Below are positions 1 to 4,528 of a stretch of DNA of 5,973 nt, in pieces. The stretch's first letter is position 1. The number at the start of each line of letters is the position of its first letter. Both the position numbers and the translations under genes were made by a program. The stretch is from Lachnoclostridium sp. UBA1781 (lineage in GTDB: Bacteria > Bacillota > Clostridia > Lachnospirales > Lachnospiraceae). The stretch is from NCBI GenBank assembly GCA_002315495.1, contig DCGJ01000084.1, positions 260 through 6,232 on the forward strand. The letters run 5' to 3'. Below the pieces are notes generated by a model. It ran no database searches, had not been told where the DNA came from, and was given only the letters and a program-made list of their open reading frames with translations.

Positions 1-46
<46 letters not shown>

Positions 47-70
47 AATTTGTCCTCTCAGTTAAACACT

Positions 71-90
71 GGCTTCTTGTTTAAGAAACC
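71..90 (-). other. Leader hairpin close to the 16S 5' end
   Basis: On the minus strand GGTTTCTT and AAGAAGCC can form an 8-bp stem with one G-U pair around an AAAC loop. It lies about 25 nt upstream of the mature 16S end, so it may help leader folding or processing. That role is inferred; the pairing is seen directly. Confidence 0.5.
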
Positions 91-125
91 ATTTGTTATT
101 CCTGAAAATACTTGTTTAAAGTTTT

Positions 126-155
126 GTTCGTTCTACGAACCGGTTCTTTCGAACC
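126..155 (-). other. Tandem leader hairpins with alternative pairing
   Basis: Two adjacent small hairpins can form in the pre-rRNA: GGTTC-GAAA-GAACC (142-155, a GNRA-type loop) and GTTCG-TAGAA-CGAAC (126-140). The junction 137-146 is itself a 10-bp palindrome, GAACCGGTTC, so the inner arms could pair with each other instead. The two folds are mutually exclusive. This suggests an ordered leader fold, but no function is demonstrated. Confidence 0.5.
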
Positions 156-194
156 AATGTCTTTTAGAATCTTCAAGGTTGTTTCACTGTTCAG

Positions 195-207
195 TTTTCA
201 AAGATCA
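195..207 (-). promoter_or_regulatory. boxA-like rRNA antitermination element
   Basis: The minus strand reads TGATCTTTGAAAA, followed by CTGA. This closely matches the Firmicutes rRNA leader/spacer boxA (TGTTCTTTGAAAA type). In rRNA operons boxA RNA binds NusB and S10 (NusE), loading the antitermination complex that protects untranslated rRNA transcripts from Rho and pausing. Its place about 65 nt after the inferred start and ~150 nt before the 16S fits the role. The match is visible; activity is inferred. Confidence 0.75.
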
Positions 208-213
208 ATTTGC

Positions 214-241
214 CGAAAACCCGATAAAATAAGGGGTTTCG
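214..241 (-). other. Leader hairpin upstream of boxA
   Basis: On the minus strand CGAAACCC (241-234) can pair with GGGTTTTCG (222-214), with one bulged base, around an 11-nt A/T-rich loop. It sits just before boxA. There is no following run of T's, so a terminator is unlikely; a structural spacer that presents boxA is possible. Confidence 0.45.
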
Positions 242-279
242 AGAGCTTTTTAACAGCCCGTCTCAAGTCGGCGAAGCCT

Positions 280-308
280 ATTGTAACACCCGAAAAAGCC
301 ATTGTCAA
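280..308 (-). promoter_or_regulatory. rRNA operon promoter (sigma-A type)
   Basis: On the minus strand a perfect -35 TTGACA (308-303) is followed by exactly 17 bp and a -10 TACAAT (285-280, five of six consensus bases). It lies about 235 bp upstream of the 16S gene and points into it. Seven bases past the -10 there is a G at 272, a plausible initiating nucleotide; Firmicutes rRNA promoters often start with a purine and respond to its NTP pool. I found no second promoter of similar quality upstream, although rRNA operons often have tandem ones. Confidence 0.88.
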
Positions 309-341
309 CAACTTTTTTCAACTTTTTTTGAAGTTTTTTTT
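309..341 (-). promoter_or_regulatory. Phased A-tracts / UP-element-like region
   Basis: Directly upstream of the -35, the minus strand carries three A-tracts of 6, 7 and 8 A's (318-313, 329-323, 341-334). Their centres are about 10.5 and 11.5 bp apart, close to one helical turn, which predicts intrinsic bending. The position matches an UP element, bound by the RNA polymerase alpha C-terminal domains and common at strong rRNA promoters. The tracts are visible; the contribution to promoter strength is inferred. Confidence 0.65.
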
Positions 342-489
342 GAGCGCAATATGTTGTGTATGAAGCATTTTCGAAGCACAATTATCCATGATTTTCCAGG
401 GTTTACATCCGAATAATCAACTACTTTGTAATGCGGACATCTTATCCAGGAATTCGTTTGTAACTAAAAACCGATGATTACCCTAAATT
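342..489. other. Intergenic spacer with no gene found
   Basis: Nothing coding is supported between the aldolase terminator region and the rRNA promoter. The spacer has a weak pair of direct repeats with a 32-bp period (405-431 and 437-463: ACATC at one end and TTTGTAA at the other on the plus strand, 17 of 27 bases equal) and two copies of TCCAGG. No tRNA and no second consensus promoter were recognised. Confidence 0.5.
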
Positions 490-539
490 AAAATGCACCC
501 CGAAGAGATTCTCCCTGCGAGGCGCAAATGCTGCATTTT
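490..539 (-). terminator. Candidate terminator after the aldolase gene
   Basis: An inverted repeat with perfect 8-bp arms (AAAATGCA at 490-497, TGCATTTT at 532-539) encloses a 34-nt G+C-richer interior that can itself fold, for example GCG-CCT-CGC. It begins about 15 bp past the aldolase stop codon. On the minus strand the distal arm ends TTTTAATTT, a moderate U-rich tail. The near-symmetric arms also give TTTTGATAAA on the plus strand, so it could work in both directions. The interior is long for an intrinsic terminator, so this remains a candidate. Confidence 0.45.
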
Positions 540-553
540 GATAAACATGGATA

Positions 554-1516
554 TTAGTTCGCCGGACAAAGATGAATCTTGAACCCGCCGAATTCCTTCT
601 TAATATATATGAAGCGAATCTTTCCGTTCTTGTCGTAAAGGGCCGAATCATAATCAAATTCCATTCCGCGCTGCTCCAGATAGTAAATCGCGCGTTCCAC
701 ATGATTGGCCTGCATAGCGATATGTCCGTTCGTTCCCTCTGCCATTCCCTTCATAACCTCAATGCCTCTACCGCAGAAGTAGGAAATCGGAATCTCCCGG
801 ATTGGAAGAGCAAAAGTATTAGAGAACGCATTTGCAAGAGCGGCCGCTTCCGTTTCCGGCACATTGATACCAATATGCTTCACCTCGAAGCCGAGCATAC
901 GGTCTACTGCCTCCTTCGTAAGGGCTGCAATCTTATCGAACTCTCCCTTATTAATAAGGTCGGTCGGAACCATCCAACTCCCGCCACATGCGATAACCTT
1001 TGGAAATGCGAGATAGTCATTCAGATTGTTTGCATTAATCCCACCGGTCGGCATAAAGCGGATGCCACCATAAGGGGCCGACATGGCTTTAATCTTGGCA
1101 AGACCACCACTTGCTTCAGCCGGGAAGAATTTGACCACTTCAAGGCCTAATTCAAGTGCCTGCTCGATTTCGCTCGGGCTGGTTACGCCGGGAGTTACCG
1201 GAATCCCAATCTGATTACAATAAGATACAACTTTTGGATTCAGGCCCGGGCTCACGATAAACTTTGCACCCGCCGAAATTGCGCTGTCCACCTGCGCTGT
1301 CGTCAGTACCGTTCCCGCTCCGACCAGCATCTGTGGAAATGCATCTGTCATCGCCTTAATGGCATCATGTGCCGCATCGGTACGAAATGTAACCTCTGCT
1401 ACCGGCAATCCACCTTCACACAATGCCTTCGCGAGCGGTGCCGCATCCTTTGCATCGTCAATCTTAACAACCGGAATTAATCCAAGCTTCTCAAACTTCT
1501 GTAAAACCTCGTTCAT
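554..1516 (-). CDS. eda: KDPG/KHG aldolase with C-terminal VOC domain
   Basis: A 320-residue protein. Residues 1-~208 are a class I aldolase of the Eda family, which splits 2-keto-3-deoxy-6-phosphogluconate into pyruvate and glyceraldehyde 3-phosphate (Entner-Doudoroff and uronate breakdown) and/or acts on 4-hydroxy-2-oxoglutarate. Family residues seen: E41 and R45 (EVTFRT), T69 (GAGTVLT), P90 (SPGLNP), Schiff-base K129 (VVKFFPA), PTGGI at 156-160 and the phosphate-binding GGSW at 178-181. Residues ~211-320 look like a two-module VOC/glyoxalase-fold domain, with possible metal ligands H214, E253, H265 and H315. Ordinary Eda is about 210 residues, so this is a fusion. The ATG at 1516 is chosen because GGAGGG lies just upstream and the alignable aldolase starts there; an in-frame upstream start at 1567 would read through the 1557-1578 hairpin with non-homologous residues. 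It is the last protein gene before the rRNA operon. Whether the substrate is KDPG, KHG or a relative is open. Confidence 0.9.
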   Translation of the reverse strand: MNEVLQKFEKLGLIPVVKIDDAKDAAPLAKALCEGGLPVAEVTFRTDAAHDAIKAMTDAFPQMLVGAGTVLTTAQVDSAISAGAKFIVSPGLNPKVVSYCNQIGIPVTPGVTSPSEIEQALELGLEVVKFFPAEASGGLAKIKAMSAPYGGIRFMPTGGINANNLNDYLAFPKVIACGGSWMVPTDLINKGEFDKIAALTKEAVDRMLGFEVKHIGINVPETEAAALANAFSNTFALPIREIPISYFCGRGIEVMKGMAEGTNGHIAMQANHVERAIYYLEQRGMEFDYDSALYDKNGKIRFIYIKKEFGGFKIHLCPAN

Positions 1517-1556
1517 AAACCCTCCGTTTCCGAGCAAAATGCCCGCCAAGTAAGAG

Positions 1557-1578
1557 CGCCGGACCAATATGCCCGGCG
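1557..1578 (-). terminator. G+C-rich hairpin between cvpA and the aldolase gene
   Basis: Arms CGCCGG (1557-1562) and CCGGCG (1573-1578) form a perfect 6-bp stem with a 10-nt loop. It lies 13 bp past the cvpA stop codon. On the minus strand it is followed by CTCTTACTT, a poor U-tract, so it may be only a weak terminator, or an RNA-stability element reducing read-through to the aldolase gene. On the plus strand the tail is more T-rich (TTTCTCTATTTT), but no plus-strand gene reads into it. Confidence 0.4.
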
Positions 1579-1591
1579 TTTCTCTATTTTC

Positions 1592-2299
1592 TTATTTAAA
1601 GAACTTCGAAATATCAACAACAGACCAACTTACCACGCTATGATCGTAAATCCAGCTGAGGAAAGCATCATTTGAAATCTGCTCGAGCGCAGAGCTTCCA
1701 AACTCTGTGTTGGAAAATGCGGTAATGATTGCAAAAACAACACAAATGATGATGGCCGCCTCAATCAGGCCGGCGAGCGCGCCAAGCGCCTTGTTAAGTC
1801 CATCAATTCCAACGAATTTGAATACAATATCCGTCATCTTGCAAAGAATCAAAAGTGCAATTAACGCAACAAGGAACACAACAATATAGCATGCACAACG
1901 AATAATAATCATTGCCACGCTCTTCGCCACAAAATCAGCCGCATTATCAACGCCAAGCTTTTCGTAGTTTTCCTTATAAGAAGTCGTATCCACATAGGTT
2001 GCAATCTGCTCGGTAATAATATCCGGCAAAGCAAGCGTCTGGAGCTTTACTTCTGTAATCTGCTCCACATTTGCAAGTTTCTCCAAGCTCAAGGTTTCAT
2101 ACACCTTCTCCTGGCAAGGAAGCATAACACTATCGTTTGAAATCAGGAGATTTGCCACAATCGGTCCAACGATGGAAGCGATAATCAACGCTGCCACGAG
2201 CGACAACAGATGAAAGAGCATCTTCATAAGGCCGGTGTGCCAGCCGTAAAGAATAAATACCGCCGAGACAACAATAACAAAAATCAAAACCCATCCCAT
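1592..2299 (-). CDS. CvpA-family integral membrane protein
   Basis: A 235-residue membrane protein matching the CvpA (colicin V production) family, whose founding E. coli member is needed for colicin V export. Its general biochemical role is unsettled. Four hydrophobic segments are seen at about residues 2-18, 26-53, 127-153 and 172-195. The family-like stretch GLNKALGALAGLIEA spans 167-181, leading into the fourth segment. Between segments 2 and 3 is a hydrophilic loop of about 70 residues, making this longer than the E. coli protein (about 160). The ATG at 2299 has an AAGGGA site that overlaps the stop of the preceding gene; the gap is 16 bp, so the two are very likely co-transcribed and possibly translationally coupled. 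A bacteriocin role is not implied by this context. Family assignment rests on topology and the conserved stretch. Confidence 0.82.
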   Translation of the reverse strand: MGWVLIFVIVVSAVFILYGWHTGLMKMLFHLLSLVAALIIASIVGPIVANLLISNDSVMLPCQEKVYETLSLEKLANVEQITEVKLQTLALPDIITEQIATYVDTTSYKENYEKLGVDNAADFVAKSVAMIIIRCACYIVVFLVALIALLILCKMTDIVFKFVGIDGLNKALGALAGLIEAAIIICVVFAIITAFSNTEFGSSALEQISNDAFLSWIYDHSVVSWSVVDISKFFK

Positions 2300-2315
2300 A
2301 ATTTTATTCCCTTTC

Positions 2316-3458
2316 TTACTCTATCTCACCAATCAGTTTGATGTGCTCAGCGTACTGCTCACCCAAAATGATAAAGTGGTTCTGATCATCTACCGGCGCA
2401 ATCGCGTCGGCTTTCTTATCCAGTGGAGTCTCAATCTTTGTCTTTCCACCGATTCGGTATACGTTAAACTGTAAGTCATCATATACCAGCAGACAATCCG
2501 CATTAATCTGATAGTGGGAGTAGACCGACATCAGCTGGCGTTCCTCCACAATATTGCCTTTCAGATTGTAAATGCGGCTCACATAGCCCTCGCCCTGCTT
2601 CCCGCTTTCCACCAGAAGCCCAATGTATTGATCCGAATAAGCTACGCGCTTAATGGTATCGGAAACCTTGATCTGGCATATCACTTCCGGAATCTCTTCC
2701 ATAGAATATAGGACGAATCCGTCGGTTCCAAATGCAACACAGGTATCATTATTCAAAAAAGTAACATCCGCGTAAAGTGCAGCGGCATATTTGTTCTGAC
2801 CTACAAGGCCATCCACATAGTTTTTCTCACCAACATCGCCAAAGTTGTAGAAGGTAACGAGAGATGTCATGACATCGTCATCAAAATCCACATAGTCCGT
2901 AATCAACTTGGTTCCGTCTTCCGAAATCGCCATGTCCACAGGGAACCCACTCGCCGAAGTGAGCGTGTTCATATCGACAAGCTTCTCGCCCTTCGCACTA
3001 TAAAGGGTAACGTAATCCTGCTCCACGCCATCCATCCATACCGCGCACACGCCCTGGGCTGCAATCACAACCTTTTCAATCGCATACTCGGTAGTAACCT
3101 TTGTATAATCAACGTCACCGGCAATGATATACAATGTCTTCGCGCCCTTATCTGCCAAAACCGCATACTTCTTGCAGGCGTCCGCAATCGGTTCATTAAA
3201 GTCGAAGGAAACATTCCATACCTCCTTCAGCTCTCCGTCAATGACCGACGCACCATCTCGCGAATATCGCAAAATGCCTTCCTCCACCACAAGATACCCG
3301 TCCACGGTCGAGCCTGAAAGTTTCTGGCTGGCCGTAATATCATAGGCAGAATAGGTTCTGGTTTTCAATTTGTATCGATTTACTCCATAATAAACGGCAC
3401 CGGCAAGAATCAGCACGCCAATCAAGGCTGCAACAATAATCACCGCTTTTTTCTTCAT
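2316..3458 (-). CDS. DUF5711-like membrane-anchored protein, unknown function
   Basis: A 380-residue protein that I recognise as resembling the DUF5711 proteins of Lachnospiraceae; this is by memory of family context, not a search. It starts MKKK followed by one hydrophobic segment (about residues 5-26), which looks like an uncleaved signal anchor with no lipobox. The rest is rich in beta-strand-like repeats (for example DGYLVVEEGILRYS, DGFVLYSMEE, QYIGLLVESG, LLVYDDLQFNVYR), suggesting a WD40/PQQ-type beta-propeller outside the membrane. No catalytic motif is visible. The start is secure: a perfect AGGAGG (3470-3465) precedes ATG by 6 bp. It lies 31 bp after recR and 16 bp before cvpA, so a joint role with the CvpA-family protein at the envelope is plausible but unproven. 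The propeller fold is an inference from the strand pattern. Confidence 0.65.
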   Translation of the reverse strand: MKKKAVIIVAALIGVLILAGAVYYGVNRYKLKTRTYSAYDITASQKLSGSTVDGYLVVEEGILRYSRDGASVIDGELKEVWNVSFDFNEPIADACKKYAVLADKGAKTLYIIAGDVDYTKVTTEYAIEKVVIAAQGVCAVWMDGVEQDYVTLYSAKGEKLVDMNTLTSASGFPVDMAISEDGTKLITDYVDFDDDVMTSLVTFYNFGDVGEKNYVDGLVGQNKYAAALYADVTFLNNDTCVAFGTDGFVLYSMEEIPEVICQIKVSDTIKRVAYSDQYIGLLVESGKQGEGYVSRIYNLKGNIVEERQLMSVYSHYQINADCLLVYDDLQFNVYRIGGKTKIETPLDKKADAIAPVDDQNHFIILGEQYAEHIKLIGEIE

Positions 3459-3464
3459 TGGCGT

Positions 3465-3470
3465 CCTCCT
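3465..3470 (-). promoter_or_regulatory. Consensus ribosome binding site of the DUF5711-like gene
   Basis: AGGAGG on the minus strand, six bases before the ATG at 3458. It is the strongest Shine-Dalgarno match in the window and fixes this start. Confidence 0.85.
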
Positions 3471-3489
3471 TTCCGAAATTCACAGCTCC

Positions 3490-4086
3490 CTAGAGTTCTA
3501 CACGCCCTTCTAATGCGCGCATCAACGTGACCTCGTCAATGTATTCCAGGTCGCCGCCCACAGGCACGCCATTTGCAATTCGACTGACGCGAATGCCCGT
3601 CGGTTTCACCAACTGGCTAATCAAAGCCGCCGTTGCCTCGCCCTCCAGATTGGAGTTGGTTGCAATGATCACCTCATCCACCTCTTTTTGAAGACGCACA
3701 AGCAGTTCTTTCAGTTTAATATCATTCGGCCCGATCTGTAACGCCGGGGAAATCGCTCCGTGAAGTACGTGATACACGCCTTTATACTGACCGGTTTTCT
3801 CATAAGCGGCCAAATCGCGAGGATTCTCCACAACCATAATCGTCTTATGATCTCTTTTTGCACTTGCACAGATTGGGCAGACCTCCCGATCGGTAAGCGT
3901 GCAACACTCCACGCAGTAACGTACGTTCTTTCGCGCATTTACAATCGTATCCGACAAATGCTGCACCGACTCCATCGGTTGGTTAATCAAATAGAACGCC
4001 AAGCGCTGAGCCGACTTCGATCCGATTCCCGGCAGTCGCCCCAGTTCTTCAATCAATTTGCTGATTTGCTCGCTGTAGTATTCCAC
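3490..4086 (-). CDS. recR: Recombination mediator protein RecR
   Basis: A full-length 198-residue RecR, the usual family size. RecR acts with RecO (and RecF) to load RecA on SSB-coated single-stranded DNA in gap repair; it forms a ring-shaped clamp. Seen in order: a helix-hairpin-helix (LGRLPGIGSKSAQRLAF, residues 15-31); a four-cysteine zinc site with C58, C61 (C62 adjacent), C70 and C73; a Toprim domain from about 81 with E87 (VVENPRD) and HVLHGAISP at 106-114; and the C-terminal EVIIATNSNLEGEATA block with the final GGDLEYIDEVTL segment. The start codon is GTG (4086-4084): AGGTGG (4098-4093) lies six bases upstream, and an in-frame TAG shortly before leaves no ATG alternative. It follows ybaB by 30 bp in the classic dnaX-ybaB-recR order. 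Confidence 0.97.
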   Translation of the reverse strand: MEYYSEQISKLIEELGRLPGIGSKSAQRLAFYLINQPMESVQHLSDTIVNARKNVRYCVECCTLTDREVCPICASAKRDHKTIMVVENPRDLAAYEKTGQYKGVYHVLHGAISPALQIGPNDIKLKELLVRLQKEVDEVIIATNSNLEGEATAALISQLVKPTGIRVSRIANGVPVGGDLEYIDEVTLMRALEGRVEL

Positions 4087-4092
4087 TGAATT

Positions 4093-4098
4093 CCACCT
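4093..4098 (-). promoter_or_regulatory. Ribosome binding site deciding the recR GTG start
   Basis: AGGTGG on the minus strand, six bases before GTG at 4086. It supports the non-ATG start, since an in-frame TAG a few codons upstream excludes a longer protein. Confidence 0.75.
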
Positions 4099-4116
4099 AA
4101 CCTAAGAAAATGCCAA

Positions 4117-4476
4117 TTAGAAGCCAAGTCCGCCAAAGCCGCCAAGATCAAGTCCGCCGGCAATTCCGTTCATCGCCTCGCTCTGCTCACTCTCCATGTT
4201 ACGAAGTGCTTCGTTGGTTGCTGCAATGATAAGGTCCTGAAGCATCTCAACATCATCCGGATCAACAACTTCCTTTGCGATCTCAATGCCAACCATTTCC
4301 TTCTGACCGCTTACGCGAACCTTAACAGCTCCGCCACCGGCCTGAGCCTCCCAAATCTTGCTCTCAAGCTCTTTCTGCTTCTCTTCCATCTGACGCTGCA
4401 TTCTCTGAGCCTGCTTCATCAGGTTGTTCATGTTGCCCGGCATAGCGCCGCCAGGAAAGCCACCTCTTTTTGCCAT
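4117..4476 (-). CDS. ybaB: YbaB/EbfC-family nucleoid-associated protein
   Basis: A 119-residue protein of the YbaB/EbfC family: small dimeric DNA-binding proteins, tweezer-shaped in known structures, thought to act in nucleoid organisation and gene regulation. The characteristic pattern is present: the NNLMKQAQRMQRQMEEKQKE helix (residues 17-36), then GGGAVKVRVSGQKEMVGIEI strands (about 48-67), then DPDDVEMLQDLIIAATNEAL (about 73-92). The ends are Gly-rich: a short RGGFPGG-type N-terminus and a GGLDLGGFGGLGF tail. The ATG at 4476 is preceded by AAAGGA at about 10 bp. It lies between dnaX (52-bp gap) and recR (30-bp gap), the widely conserved order in Bacillota, which suggests co-regulation with replication and repair genes. 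Confidence 0.95.
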   Translation of the reverse strand: MAKRGGFPGGAMPGNMNNLMKQAQRMQRQMEEKQKELESKIWEAQAGGGAVKVRVSGQKEMVGIEIAKEVVDPDDVEMLQDLIIAATNEALRNMESEQSEAMNGIAGGLDLGGFGGLGF

Positions 4477-4528
4477 GTTTTTTGTTCCTTTCTGAAATAA
4501 AAATCTATCGTAACCTAGTATCTAAGTT

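Larger units (their letters stand above)
47..272 (-). other. 16S rRNA operon leader (precursor 5' region)
   Basis: This is the transcribed, non-coding leader between the inferred start point (about 272, a G seven bases past the -10) and the mature 16S 5' end. It contains a boxA-like element (195-207) and hairpins at 214-241, 142-155, 126-140 and 71-90. Short open frames crossing the region are not credible genes: they have no ribosome binding site and lie antisense to the pre-rRNA. The RNase III processing stem cannot be shown because its 3' partner, beyond the 16S, is outside the window. The exact start point is inferred. Confidence 0.75.

Noticed and set aside
50..363. Plus-strand open frames of 60 and 83 codons over the leader and rRNA promoter
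   Set aside because: They lie antisense to the pre-rRNA leader and promoter, have low-complexity Phe/Lys/Leu-rich products and no Shine-Dalgarno site.
360..470. Second rRNA promoter (for example TTGATT or TTACAA boxes on the minus strand)
   Set aside because: None has an acceptable -10 at 16-18 bp; the best combinations match only a few consensus bases.
572..1150. Plus-strand open frame of 192 codons
   Set aside because: It is fully antisense to the well-supported aldolase gene, its product resembles no family I know, and it has no convincing ribosome binding site.
1517..1567. Longer aldolase start at 1567 (17 extra residues)
   Set aside because: The added residues do not match the Eda family, the segment covers part of an RNA hairpin, and a good ribosome binding site sits before the ATG at 1516.
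1592..2299. Bacteriocin production locus because of the CvpA family name
   Set aside because: No bacteriocin precursor, immunity or exporter gene is present, and the neighbours are housekeeping genes.
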